DNA of 18,067 bases from Acidobacteriaceae bacterium (GTDB lineage Bacteria; Acidobacteriota; Terriglobia; Terriglobales; SbA1). The notes below the pieces were generated by a model that did not search any database, had not been told where the DNA came from, and saw only the letters and a program-made list of their open reading frames with translations. Numbering within the stretch: position 1 is the stretch's first letter; the number at the start of each line of letters is the position of its first letter. The stretch spans positions 1 through 18,067 of the forward strand of contig PLEA01000254.1 of assembly GCA_003136335.1 (NCBI GenBank). The letters are read 5' to 3'. The translations under genes and the position numbers were made by a program. Shown here in pieces: positions 7,019 to 14,609 of the stretch.

Positions 7019-8137
7019 TCACACGCATCCGCAGTATTTTTCGTATTGCTCGAAGATGAAGTTGTCGGTCATGCCGGCGATGTAGTCGCAGATTACGCGG
7101 GGGAGGAAATCTTCTTTCGCTTTTTCCTGGTAATTGTGGGGGAGCGTTGTGGGTTGGTTCATCCAGAAGGTGAATAGTTCGCCTACGACGCGCTCTGCGT
7201 CGTCTTTTTCTCCGACCAGGGCTGAGCTGAAATAGAGATTCTCGTAGAGGAAATTCTTGCTTTGTTTGCGCTCGGCTTCGATGGCGGGGCTGAAGGCGGC
7301 GAGGCGTTCGGGGGGATTGCGGACGTCTTCGAGATTTCGGATTCCGGCCTGATTCAAGCGGGCTCGCGTGTTGGTGATCAGGTCGTCCACGAAGAGATTG
7401 AGGATGCGCTTCAGGGCCTCGTTGAATTTCAGTTTGTCGGGCGCGTCGGGGTAGAGTTGTTCGACTTCGCGATAGAAGCGCTCAAAGACTGGCACGCCTT
7501 CGCGGATTTGCTCGAGCGAGAGGAGATGGGCTTCGTATCCATCGTCGAGGTCGGCGGTGTTGTAGGCGATTTCGTCGGTTAGATCGATGAGCTGGGCTTC
7601 TAGCGGAGGGCGCTGGTCGAGCAGGTATTCCGCGAGTTCGGGATGTTCTCGGATGTCGTAGTCGTGCGAGTGCTTGATGATGCCTTCGCGGACCTCGAAG
7701 GTTAGGTTCAGGCCGCGGAAGGCGGCGTAGCGTTGCTCGAAATCTTCGACGATGCGGAGAGCGTGGAGGTTGTGGTCGAAGATTAGGCCGTGCTCGTGCA
7801 TGGCGGCGTTGAGCGCTTTTTCGCCGGCGTGGCCGAAGGGGGGATGGCCGATGTCGTGGACCAGCGCTAGTGCTTCGGCCAGGTCTACGTTGAGGCCTAG
7901 GGCTCCGGCGATGGTGCGGGAGACTTGCGAGACTTCTAGAGTATGGGTGAGGCGGTTGCGGAAGTGGTCGGAGTAACGGCGGGTGAAGACTTGCGTTTTC
8001 GCTTCGAGACGGCGGAAGGCGCGGGCGTGAATGACGCGGTCGCGATCGCGCTGAAAGTCGTTGCGGTAGGGATGTGGGGGTTCGGGGAAGCGGCGTCCGC
8101 GGGAGCGCTCGACGTGCACCGCGTAGGCGGCCAGCAT
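7019..8137 (-). CDS. dgt: dGTPase-like HD-domain triphosphohydrolase
   Basis: This 372-residue protein belongs to the family that hydrolyses dGTP, or more generally dNTPs, to the deoxynucleoside and triphosphate in the cytoplasm, thereby limiting dNTP pools. The HD metal site is complete: RLTHTLEV (H65), LVHDIGHPPFGHAGE (H94, D95) and LTDEIAYNTADLDDG (D188). The family signature RDRDRVIHARAFRRLEAKTQVF lies at residues 30-51, with FDHNLHALRIVE at 120-131. The length fits the shorter dGTPase-like class rather than E. coli Dgt (about 505 residues), so the substrate may be broader than dGTP. The ATG at 8137 has no clear ribosome site but gives the expected N-terminus. The gene stands alone, converging with the M20 peptidase, and a transposase remnant begins about 170 bases upstream of its start. 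Confidence 0.94.
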   Translation of the reverse strand: MLAAYAVHVERSRGRRFPEPPHPYRNDFQRDRDRVIHARAFRRLEAKTQVFTRRYSDHFRNRLTHTLEVSQVSRTIAGALGLNVDLAEALALVHDIGHPPFGHAGEKALNAAMHEHGLIFDHNLHALRIVEDFEQRYAAFRGLNLTFEVREGIIKHSHDYDIREHPELAEYLLDQRPPLEAQLIDLTDEIAYNTADLDDGYEAHLLSLEQIREGVPVFERFYREVEQLYPDAPDKLKFNEALKRILNLFVDDLITNTRARLNQAGIRNLEDVRNPPERLAAFSPAIEAERKQSKNFLYENLYFSSALVGEKDDAERVVGELFTFWMNQPTTLPHNYQEKAKEDFLPRVICDYIAGMTDNFIFEQYEKYCGCV

Positions 8138-8151
8138 GGGGAGAGTCTAGC

Positions 8152-8188
8152 ATTGTTGATTGATGATTTTTGATTGCTGATTGAACCC
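8152..8188. repeat. Dispersed TTGATTGCTGATTG repeat (single arm)
   Basis: The segment resembles both arms of the inverted repeat at 11584-11673, sharing ATTGTTGATT and TTGATTGCTGATTGAA followed by CCC. Here only one arm is present, just upstream of the dGTPase-like start. It is AT-rich against GC-rich surroundings. Confidence 0.6.
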
Positions 8189-8253
8189 CTGTAGCAGGGC
8201 GGAGAGCGTTAGTGCGTGCCCGGAGATTTTCGCGGCGCGGGCAAACACCTAGG

Positions 8254-8306
8254 TCCCTCGCTGCGCTTGGGATGACAGACCGATCGCGAATCCTTCGCTG
8301 CGCTTG
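8254..8306. repeat. Two copies of a GC-rich dispersed repeat, the second interrupted by the IS element
   Basis: TCCCTCGCTGCGCTTG at 8254-8269 continues as GGATGACAG. TCCTTCGCTGCGCTTG at 8291-8306, 37 bases on, has lost that continuation. GGATGACA reappears at 9284, just past the transposase remnant. The second copy therefore appears to be the insertion target of the IS element. Confidence 0.65.
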
Positions 8307-8312
8307 ATTGCA

Positions 8313-8324
8313 TAACGATGTTGG
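8313..8324. repeat. Left subterminal inverted repeat of the IS element
   Basis: TAACGATGTTGG lies six bases inside the inferred left end. It matches the reverse complement of 9266-9277 at 9 of 12 positions. Confidence 0.5.
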
Positions 8325-8389
8325 CCCGTCGCAGCGAGTAGATTGGTTGCGACAAAACAGACCAAGGCTCGAGAGAAGGAGCCAACGTC

Positions 8390-9157
8390 ATGCTGATTAT
8401 AGGTTGTGATTTTCATCCAAGTTTTCATCAGGTCGCGATCTTTGACAACCAAACGGGGGAGTATCAACAGCGGCGGCTGGGGCACCGCGAGGAAGCGGAA
8501 CAGTGTTACCGTTCTCTGGCGGGGCAGGCGGTACGGGTAGAGATGGAAGCCTGCGGGCACTATCCGTGGTTCGAGCGCCTGCTGGAGGAGTTGGGGCACG
8601 AGCTGTGGCTGGGGGACGCGGCCGCGATCCGGGCCCAGGTGGTGCGCAAGCAGAAGACGGACCGGCGGGATGCGGAACATCGGCTCGATCGGTTGCGCGA
8701 GAATCGGTTTCCGAAGATCTGGGTGCCCAGTCTGGAAGAGCGGGACGTGCGGCCGTTGCTGGTGCATCGGCACCAGCAGGTGTAGTCGCGGACGCGGATC
8801 AAGAACCAACTGCAGGCCATGGCTTTGAGCCAGGGAGTGCAGAAGAAGCGCAAGCTATGGACCGAGGCGGGGCGGTCGGAGTTGGAGAAGTTGGAGTTGC
8901 TGCCCTACGCGGCGGAACGGCGGAAGCAACTGCTGCAGGCGCTGGATGGTTATGACGCCGAGTTGGGCCGCTTCTATCGTCGCCTGGCAGTGCGCAAACA
9001 GCGGGCTCTGGCCAAAGTGGCGGTGGCGCGCAAGCTGGCAGTGCGGTTGTACCTGAAGTTGCGCGAAGACTGGACGTACGCGCAACTGTGCAGGGCGGTT
9101 GTGCAGGCGAGCCCGAGTCATCCTGTGGTGGAACGACAGCACCGACCGCTTGAGTAG
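8390..9157 (+). pseudogene. IS110-family transposase, broken by an in-frame stop and an internal deletion
   Basis: Codons 1-131 (8390-8785) form the RuvC-like DEDD domain of IS110 transposases. The four acidic residues are visible: D7 (GCDFHP), E53 (MEACG), D91 and D94 (KTDRRDAEH). A TAG at 8783-8785 then stops translation. The same frame continues with clear family sequence (TRIKNQLQAMAL, KRKLWTEAG, LLPYAAERRKQLLQALDG) and then jumps to the extreme C-terminal part (YDAELGRFYRRLAVRK, KVAVARKLAVRLYLKLRE), ending at 9157. The intervening Transposase_20 domain, with its GVG motif and catalytic serine, is absent. AAGGAG at 8376-8381 precedes the ATG. The gene is opposite in strand to its neighbours. 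It is certainly non-functional as a full recombinase. Confidence 0.9.
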
Positions 9158-9324
9158 GCAGCCTGCCTCCCCCGAAAAGCGGAGAGTTCGAAGCACGAAT
9201 CATGGGAGCACGAACCGAAGAGATCGCGCCTCCGGAGAAGTGTCGACGAAAATGCTTGACAGGCACCGGCGTCGTTAGAGACGGGATGACAAGTGTCACG
9301 CGGATGACAGGGTGTTGAGGGTGA
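9158..9324. other. Right non-coding end of the IS element and gap to the TPR gene
   Basis: Bases 9158-9283 are the non-coding right end of the IS element. In IS1111-type elements the guide (bridge) RNA is encoded on this side, and the left non-coding end here is only 83 bases, but no RNA structure could be confirmed by eye. CTCCGGAG at about 9231-9238 is a small palindrome. Beyond it, GGATGACA occurs twice (9284-9291 and 9303-9310). No terminator is evident after the TPR gene, which ends at 9325 on the minus strand. Confidence 0.45.
9266..9277. repeat. Right subterminal inverted repeat of the IS element
   Basis: CCGGCGTCGTTA lies about six bases inside the inferred right end. Its reverse complement TAACGACGCCGG pairs with the left repeat at 8313-8324. 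Confidence 0.5.
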
Positions 9325-11415
9325 TTACTGTTTGCTGGATTCTTCCTTGGCCAGCTTTACTTTTGCGGCGTCGAGCTTTTGCTGGACTTTGGCGAAGGCT
9401 TCGGTGTCGACTTCGGCCGGGACTGTTTTGTTCCACTCTTGGACGGCGCGATCCCAGTGGGCGGCAGCGAGTTTCAGGCGGCCGGTTTTTTGGTAGAGAT
9501 CTCCTAGATGTTCCTGAACCGTCGGATCCGTGCCCATGTGGGCTTCTGCTTTGGTCAGATTTTGTTCCGCCAGATCGTATTTGCCCAGCTTGAAATAGGC
9601 CCAGCCGAGCGAGTCGAGATAGGCGCCGTTGTTGGGCTCGAAAGTTAAAGCCTGCTTGATGAAGTTGAGGGACTCGTCGAGCTTCACACCGCGATCGGCG
9701 TTCATATAACCGAGATAATTCAGCGTGGCGGCCGCCTGCGGATCGGTGGGGGCAGTGACAGCGAGGACCTTCTTGAACTCGCCTTCGGCTTGGTCAAACA
9801 TCTTCTGGCGCTGATATAAATCGCCACGGAGGAAGCTGACGTAGGCCTTATCGTCAGACTTGGTGGATAGCTGCTCCGCTTTGGAAAGAGCTTCCAGGGC
9901 ATCGTTCCAGCGCTTGGTCCGGGTGTAGATGATGGCCAGACGGAGGTAGACTTCGCGATCCTCGGGGCCGCCCTTCAGAAGGGAGCGAATGTCAGCGACG
10001 GCCTTGTCGAACTCGCCGGTGTCCGCCAGTTGCGCGTCGAGCACCATACGAAGGTCGCGATCGTCGGGCATTTTTTTCACCGCTTCCTTGGCGACGGCGG
10101 TGGCCTGGGGCCACTGCTTGGCCTCGCGGTAGGTGTCGATAATTTCCTGGTAGCCGCTGCGAACGTTTTCATCGCCCAGGAGCAACATTTTGCGGAAGGT
10201 CTCGACCGCGGCGGGGTAGTTTTCCTGTTCGCGGTAGACCATACCGAGGCGCTCGACGAAGATAGCGCGATTGTTGCGGTCGGCCTGGCTCGATCCCGTT
10301 TCGCTTTTTTCCGTTTTCTTCAGCAGACCCTGCAAAAGCTGGATCGCATCGTCGTACCGGCCCTGCGCCTGGTAAACCGCGGCCATGCTGTAGGGAACGT
10401 CCATGGTGTCGGGAACCAGGGTGTCGGCGCGCTTCAAATTCTCGAGCGCAAGATCGTACTTGGCCTGGCGGCGATAAATCTCGGCCATGCGGACGTAGGT
10501 TTGGGCGTCTTCAGGATTGGAGTCGGCGATGACTTTGTACTGTTCGAGTGCTGCATCCAGTTGTCCGTCGTTCAATAAGTTTTCGGCCAGGCCGCGAATG
10601 GCGTCGAGATTGTCGCGATCGAGAACGATGGCGTGGCGGAAGGCATCGATGGCGCTCTTGTAATCTTTGCGCTGCTCGTAGGCCGCGCCGAGGGCGGCGT
10701 AGAGCTTGGCGGAGCGGGCGGAGTCCGGAATGGAGGCCAGAACTTTTAGAGCGTGCGCCGTGTCGCCTTCGTCGGTGTAGAGCATGGCCAGCGTGGTTAC
10801 GGCTTCTTCCGAGCTGGGATCGAGTTTGATGGCGGTCTTGAGTTCGCCTTCCGCTTTCTGCATATCATTGTTCAAGCGGTAGAGGCGGCCGAGCAGCAGA
10901 TGATCGTCGACGCTCTCGGAATCGAGCTTCACAATTTGCTCGTACTGGTCGATGGCCAGCTTCAGGATATTGTCGGAGCCGGAACCGCCGGGCATATCGC
11001 CGAGGGAGCGCAGATAGATGCGGCCGAGCAGCTTGTGGGCTTCCAGATTTTTGGGATCGCGCTTGATGATGTCCTGCGCTTCTTTCACCGCGTCGGCGAT
11101 GCGGCCGGTCTTTACGTACAGCTCAGCCAGGCCGGAGGTCAGGAATTCCGACGAGGGATCGGAATCGATGGCGAGGCGGTATTCCTCGGTAGCTTTGGTG
11201 GCCAAGTCGCTGCGGCCGTAGGCCGTGACCATCTCCTCATACATGTGCGCCAGGGTGTAATGGTAATAGGCCGCAGCACGATCGACTTTGCGCGGGGAGG
11301 ACTGGGCCTGGACGTCAGGTGGATTGGATTCCGACGGAGACGATGGGCTGGTTTGGCTTACAGCGGCGGTTGCGGCCACCGAGATCATTAAAAAAATGCG
11401 AAAAATTCGATTCAT
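9325..11415 (-). CDS. Exported multi-TPR protein, 696 residues
   Basis: This is a long tetratricopeptide-repeat protein. Residues 1-20 (MNRIFRIFLMISVAATAAVS) are a signal peptide, followed by a Ser/Pro-rich linker to about 44. TPR helices then run almost to the end, for example at 90-122, 127-166, 170-200, 236-268, 270-300, 304-336, 340-366, 385-415, 487-515, 525-553, 564-594 and 598-628. The segment LNYLGYMNADRG...NGAYLDSLGWAYFKLGKYDLAE (565-617) is a strongly conserved block in such proteins. The C-terminus is Lys/Glu-rich. It is probably a periplasmic scaffold, with unknown partners. The frame opens 63 bases earlier with a GTG at 11478, but that has no ribosome site and would bury the signal peptide, so the ATG at 11415 was chosen. 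The gene lies downstream of purH, separated by an inverted repeat. Confidence 0.9.
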   Translation of the reverse strand: MNRIFRIFLMISVAATAAVSQTSPSSPSESNPPDVQAQSSPRKVDRAAAYYHYTLAHMYEEMVTAYGRSDLATKATEEYRLAIDSDPSSEFLTSGLAELYVKTGRIADAVKEAQDIIKRDPKNLEAHKLLGRIYLRSLGDMPGGSGSDNILKLAIDQYEQIVKLDSESVDDHLLLGRLYRLNNDMQKAEGELKTAIKLDPSSEEAVTTLAMLYTDEGDTAHALKVLASIPDSARSAKLYAALGAAYEQRKDYKSAIDAFRHAIVLDRDNLDAIRGLAENLLNDGQLDAALEQYKVIADSNPEDAQTYVRMAEIYRRQAKYDLALENLKRADTLVPDTMDVPYSMAAVYQAQGRYDDAIQLLQGLLKKTEKSETGSSQADRNNRAIFVERLGMVYREQENYPAAVETFRKMLLLGDENVRSGYQEIIDTYREAKQWPQATAVAKEAVKKMPDDRDLRMVLDAQLADTGEFDKAVADIRSLLKGGPEDREVYLRLAIIYTRTKRWNDALEALSKAEQLSTKSDDKAYVSFLRGDLYQRQKMFDQAEGEFKKVLAVTAPTDPQAAATLNYLGYMNADRGVKLDESLNFIKQALTFEPNNGAYLDSLGWAYFKLGKYDLAEQNLTKAEAHMGTDPTVQEHLGDLYQKTGRLKLAAAHWDRAVQEWNKTVPAEVDTEAFAKVQQKLDAAKVKLAKEESSKQ

Positions 11416-11583
11416 GCTCGACCTGACTGCGCTGGAAGCGCGTTTCCGAAACCTTAGCCTATTTGGATGCAAAGCCACCGGGGGAAAGGTGCTTTTATTC
11501 TAACCTGCGGAGCGACGGGATGGAAAAAAACACGGCCTCGACGCGGAAGGTGGAGGAACCGGAAGGTCAGGGACTGTGGGGAG

Positions 11584-11673
11584 ATTGTTGATTGTTGATT
11601 TTGATTGCTGATTGAAACCCAGCGCAAATAGATTTCTTTACAATCAGCAATCAATAATCAGGAAATCAACAAT
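11584..11673. repeat. AT-rich inverted repeat downstream of purH
   Basis: The left arm (about 11584-11615) and right arm (11641-11673) are imperfect reverse complements built on TTGATTGCTGATTG / CAATCAGCAATCAA, with a loop of about 25 bases. The right arm ends five bases before the purH stop at 11678. Transcribed from purH, the pair would form a stem of about 30 bases, but no T-run follows, so it is not a standard intrinsic terminator. One arm also occurs at 8152-8188, so this is a dispersed element. It may insulate purH from the TPR gene or protect the mRNA 3' end; either role is inferred. Confidence 0.6.
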
Positions 11674-11677
11674 TTCT

Positions 11678-13234
11678 TCAGTGGCGGAAGTGGCGGACCC
11701 CGGTGAATAGCATGGCCAACCCCAGGCGGTCGGCGGCGGCGATGACTTCGGGATCGCGCTGCGAGCCGCCGGGTTGAATGATGGCAGTGGCCCCGGCCTT
11801 GGCGATTTCTTCCACGCCGTCGGGGAAAGGGAAGAAGGCGTCGGAGGCGGCGACTGTGCCTTGCAATGGGAGTTGGGCTTTCATCGCGCCAATCTTGGCG
11901 GAATCTACGCGGCTCATCTGGCCAGCGCCGATGCCGACGGTCTGGCCGTCGCGGGCGTAGACGATTGCGTTGGATTTCACGTGCTTGCAAACTTTCCAGG
12001 CGAAGAGCAGGGCGCGGATTTCTTCGGGAGTGGGAGCGCGTTTGGTGACGACCTTGAGATCAACGTCTTGCAAGGGGCGGACATCCGCGTCCTGCACGAG
12101 CATGCCGCCGGAGACATTTTTCAGAACCCACTCTTGATTGGACGGAGTTACCTGCACGAGGCGGAGATTTTTCTTGGAGGCGAACTTTTTCCTGGCAGCT
12201 TCGTCGAAGGCGGGGGCGGCGATGACTTCCAGGAACAACTTATGCATTTCTTCGGCGGCGTCGGCGTCGAGGGGGCGATTTACGCCGATCACACCGCCGA
12301 AGGCCGAGACTGGGTCGCATTCGAGAGCCCGCTTGTAGGCTTCCGCCAGCGTCTTGCCGGTGGCGGCGCCGCAGGGGTTGGTGTGCTTGATGATGGCCAC
12401 TACGGGCTCGTTAAACTCCTGTGCTAGATCCCAGGCGGCTTGCAGGTCGACGATGTTGTTGTAGGAAAGTTCCTTGCCCTGGAGCTGCTGCGCATTGGCC
12501 ACGCCCGTACCCGAGCCGTCGGAGTACATGGCGGCCTTTTGGTGTGGGTTTTCGCCGTAGCGCAGGTCTAGGGTTTTGTGGAATTGAAAGCGGAGCGTAT
12601 TGGGGAAGCCAGAAGACTCCTGCAGCTGGACTTTATCTGGGCTGATCCGCTCCAGCGTGCTCGCGATCGCGGAATCGTAGGCGGCCGTGGTGGCGAAGGC
12701 TTTTTGCGCGAGGCGCCACTTGGTTTCACGGGAAAGCGCGCCGCCGGAGCGGGAGAGTTCGTCGGCGATCGAGTCGTAGTCGGATGGCGACGTCACGATG
12801 GCGACGTCGTGAAAATTCTTGGCGGCGGAGCGGATCATGGAGGGGCCGCCAATGTCGATGTTCTCGATCAATTCCTCGAAGGCGACGCCCAGCTTGGCGG
12901 CGGTTTTCTCGAAGGCGTAGAGATTCACGACGACCATGTCAATGGGGGCGATGCCGTGTTCGGCTACAGCGGCTACGTGCTTGGGGTCTTCGCGGCGGTG
13001 GAGGATGCCGCCATGGACCTTGGGATGGAGCGTCTTGACGCGGCCATCGAGCATTTCGGGGAATCCGGTGAGTTCGGAGATGTCTTTCACATTCACGCCG
13101 GATTCGCGCAAGAGCTTGGCGGTGCCTCCCGTGGAGACGAGTTCGACTCCGAGGGCGGAAAGTTTGCGGGCGAAATCGACCAGTCCGGTTTTGTCGGTGA
13201 CACTGAGAATGGCGCGCTGGATACGGGCAGACAT
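11678..13234 (-). CDS. purH: Bifunctional AICAR formyltransferase / IMP cyclohydrolase
   Basis: This 518-residue enzyme catalyses the last two steps of purine synthesis: formyl transfer from 10-formyl-THF to AICAR, then ring closure to IMP, in the cytoplasm. The N-terminal MGS-like cyclohydrolase domain (about 5-130) shows [36 protein letters not shown] and [12 protein letters not shown]. The transformylase domain shows [11 protein letters not shown] (226-236), [13 protein letters not shown], and KHTNPCGAA with the catalytic Lys283-His284. The C-terminus [14 protein letters not shown] is the family standard, so the gene is full length. The ATG at 13234 is preceded by a modest GAGG. It stands alone here, with no other pur gene in the window. 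A repeat-rich gap lies upstream and an inverted repeat downstream. Confidence 0.98.
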   Translation of the reverse strand: MSARIQRAILSVTDKTGLVDFARKLSALGVELVSTGGTAKLLRESGVNVKDISELTGFPEMLDGRVKTLHPKVHGGILHRREDPKHVAAVAEHGIAPIDMVVVNLYAFEKTAAKLGVAFEELIENIDIGGPSMIRSAAKNFHDVAIVTSPSDYDSIADELSRSGGALSRETKWRLAQKAFATTAAYDSAIASTLERISPDKVQLQESSGFPNTLRFQFHKTLDLRYGENPHQKAAMYSDGSGTGVANAQQLQGKELSYNNIVDLQAAWDLAQEFNEPVVAIIKHTNPCGAATGKTLAEAYKRALECDPVSAFGGVIGVNRPLDADAAEEMHKLFLEVIAAPAFDEAARKKFASKKNLRLVQVTPSNQEWVLKNVSGGMLVQDADVRPLQDVDLKVVTKRAPTPEEIRALLFAWKVCKHVKSNAIVYARDGQTVGIGAGQMSRVDSAKIGAMKAQLPLQGTVAASDAFFPFPDGVEEIAKAGATAIIQPGGSQRDPEVIAAADRLGLAMLFTGVRHFRH

Positions 13235-13334
13235 GCGGAGCCTCGGATGAGTTGGGATGATTAATGGCGACCGAAAATTCTATCAGTAATTGAGTAGCGG
13301 GTATTTCGGTTGTCAGCTTGTCGAGAGACTCGGT

Positions 13335-13577
13335 CCAGGTACCTCAGGGGCTAAAGAGTGTGCGTGAGAACTGGTGCCGTCCCTCCGGGACTCGCTCTCT
13401 GGTCCCATCCTACCCGGCACTTACGTGCCGGGCTATCACATGCCGCCGCTTCGCGGCTGGATTTTGGTGGTGTTTGTTCCACCGTTCTCCCAGAAATCCG
13501 GTTCTCACGCACTCTCTAAAGCCCTAACAAAAAAGAAACGCTCTATCGCAGCGCTCAAAGCGCTGCGCCACCCAAAA
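13335..13577. repeat. Dispersed composite repeat upstream of purH (copy 2)
   Basis: Its left end (CCAGGTACCTCAGGGGCTAA) and right end (13543-13577, CTATCGCAGCG through CGCTGCGCCACCCAAAA) match the repeat at 6863-7010. The right end holds a perfect 8-base stem (GCAGCGCT CAA AGCGCTGC). The middle is unlike copy 1. It has its own inverted ends (13347-13374 with 13498-13525) around two hairpins, CCCGGCAC-TTA-C-GTGCCGGG and GCCGC-TTC-GCGGC. This kind of hairpin-rich non-coding repeat is common between genes in Acidobacteriota, to my knowledge. Confidence 0.6.
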
Positions 13578-13656
13578 CCGGGTTCTTCAGCAAGTTGTGG
13601 CGCCCGCTCCGATTGCACTTGCGTTGTGATTCTTCCGGAGGTTCGAGGCTAAGAAA

Positions 13657-13690
13657 TGGAAAAGCCTCCTTCACTTGCGCGAAGGAGGCT
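13657..13690 (-). terminator. Intrinsic terminator of the TPR lipoprotein gene
   Basis: AGCCTCCTTC at 13663-13672 pairs perfectly with GAAGGAGGCT at 13681-13690 across an eight-base loop. On the minus strand the hairpin is followed by TTTTCC. It starts 26 bases past the stop at 13716. Loop and context (CTTGCGCGA) resemble the terminator at 4074-4107. Confidence 0.8.
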
Positions 13691-13715
13691 GAAGTCTCGA
13701 AACGAAGACTAGCGG

Positions 13716-14552
13716 CTACTTCTCCATAGTGATTCCGCCGGCCTGGTTTTGCGCGGCATTCTCGGCCTTCGCTTTCTTCACGCGCAGGGTTTCGTCGACC
13801 CAATGGTCCGCAGTCTTCAGATCTTCGGCGCGGGCGGCGAGATCGTCGCACTCCACATCGCCTTTTTCGCGGAACATCAGATTCAGGTACGCCATGGCGG
13901 CGTCATAGTCGGGACGGATCTGGATTGCCTTGTTGAGGCTCTCGATGCCTTCCTGAATGGCGGGCGCATTCTTCACCTTCAGCTCGGCGCAGACCTTCGC
14001 CTGATCCTTGTTCTTGGGATTCAGGTTCTCTTCCGGCTTCATGCCCAGCTTGGCGCGTTCCTCCATGCGGGGCTGGTAGCAGGCGGTCCAGTCGATCACG
14101 CCGACGGAGTAATAAGGCTCGGGATCGTTCGGGTCCAGGTTCGAGGCCATGCGGTAATACTTCTTGGCATCGTCCCATTTCTTCTCGTTCAAGTACAGGT
14201 AAGCGATGCCCTTGGCGGCGTTCACCTTCTGATCCCGAGAGGGATTGGCGTCGATCACCCTCTGATATTCGTCGATGGCTTGCTGGGCGGTGCGCAGATT
14301 ATCGGGCGAATCCACTCCGGGAATGTATTGCGACACAAACGCTGTAGCCAGGTACATGCGGGCATTGATCAGGCTGGGATCCAGTTGAACCGCCTTCTGG
14401 AAGTGTTCAATGGCCTGCTCGTAGTGGTTGTTTTTGTAAGATTCCACGCCCTTGTTGAGCTGATCGCGCGCCCTCAGCTTGTCACATCCCACTGAGGAGA
14501 AAAGCGCCAGCGCTACGGCTGCCAGCGTGATGAGTTTCAGGTTCTTATTCAT
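13716..14552 (-). CDS. TPR-repeat lipoprotein
   Basis: This is a 278-residue exported protein with a lipoprotein-type N-terminus: a basic start, hydrophobic core LITLAAVALALF and SSVGC, with the acylated cysteine expected at residue 23. The -3 position is Ser rather than the usual Leu, a mild departure from the lipobox. Asp follows the Cys, which in E. coli favours inner-membrane retention; whether that rule holds here is unknown. TPR motifs lie at about 29-62, 85-104, 110-143 and 200-230. Mature-part cysteines occur at 158, 188 and 235. The segment IDWTACYQPRMEERAKLGM (153-171) is a distinctive insert between repeats. The gene is last in the tonB-exbB-exbD cluster, 176 bases after the second exbD, and may have its own promoter. 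Its place recalls the TPR protein CpoB of Tol-Pal loci; that analogy is inference. Confidence 0.9.
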   Translation of the reverse strand: MNKNLKLITLAAVALALFSSVGCDKLRARDQLNKGVESYKNNHYEQAIEHFQKAVQLDPSLINARMYLATAFVSQYIPGVDSPDNLRTAQQAIDEYQRVIDANPSRDQKVNAAKGIAYLYLNEKKWDDAKKYYRMASNLDPNDPEPYYSVGVIDWTACYQPRMEERAKLGMKPEENLNPKNKDQAKVCAELKVKNAPAIQEGIESLNKAIQIRPDYDAAMAYLNLMFREKGDVECDDLAARAEDLKTADHWVDETLRVKKAKAENAAQNQAGGITMEK

Positions 14553-14579
14553 TGCGGTATAAGTCTCCCTCGACAGAGC

Positions 14580-14609
14580 ATCCTAGGCCCAGAGACATCG
14601 GTTTGACAA
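14580..14609 (-). promoter_or_regulatory. Possible sigma70-type promoter of the TPR lipoprotein gene
   Basis: The minus strand reads TTGTCA at 14604-14609, 18 bases, then TAGGAT at 14580-14585. This is one mismatch from the -35 consensus and two from the -10. It sits 28 bases before the ATG at 14552. The -35 lies in a 14-base tandem duplication, so a second TTGTCA lies 14 bases further upstream. Motif matching only; not proof of a promoter. Confidence 0.35.

Larger units (their letters stand above)
8307..9283 (+). mobile_element. Degraded IS110-family element (IS1111-like), about 977 bases
   Basis: The boundaries come from the interrupted repeat: the left flank ends TCCTTCGCTGCGCTTG at 8306, the right flank begins GGATGACA at 9284, and joining them recreates the intact copy at 8254-8277. 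One G at the junction can be assigned to either side. Just inside the ends are subterminal inverted repeats, TAACGATGTTGG at 8313-8324 and CCGGCGTCGTTA at 9266-9277, matching at 9 of 12 bases, with all three differences C/T. Subterminal repeats are typical of the IS1111 group. The only gene is a broken transposase. The length is well under the roughly 1.3-1.5 kb usual for the family, consistent with an internal deletion. It is probably immobile on its own. Confidence 0.7.
13235..13715. other. 481-base gene-free stretch: purH upstream region, repeat and terminator
   Basis: No gene was found. From the purH side it holds the purH upstream region, with a possible -10 (minus-strand TAGAAT near 13278-13283) but no matching -35. 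A composite dispersed repeat follows at 13335-13577, and the terminator of the TPR lipoprotein gene at 13657-13690. Open frames across the repeat have no ribosome site and encode only repeat-derived sequence. Confidence 0.6.

Noticed and set aside
8152..8306. Possible CRISPR-like or tandem array near the IS element
   Set aside because: Only two copies of a GC-rich unit and one AT-rich arm are present, with no regular spacer pattern and no cas genes.
8249..8809. 186-codon minus-strand frame across the IS element
   Set aside because: It is antisense to the recognisable transposase, crosses the element boundary, and has no family features.
9117..9280. Frameshifted C-terminal extension of the transposase in the next frame, to a TAG near 9280
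   Set aside because: The frame is open and vaguely resembles tails of some IS110 proteins, but this could not be told apart from the non-coding right end by eye.
11774..12427. 217-codon plus-strand frame opposite purH
   Set aside because: It lies wholly antisense to a complete, highly conserved purH and is Gly-rich in the manner of shadow frames.
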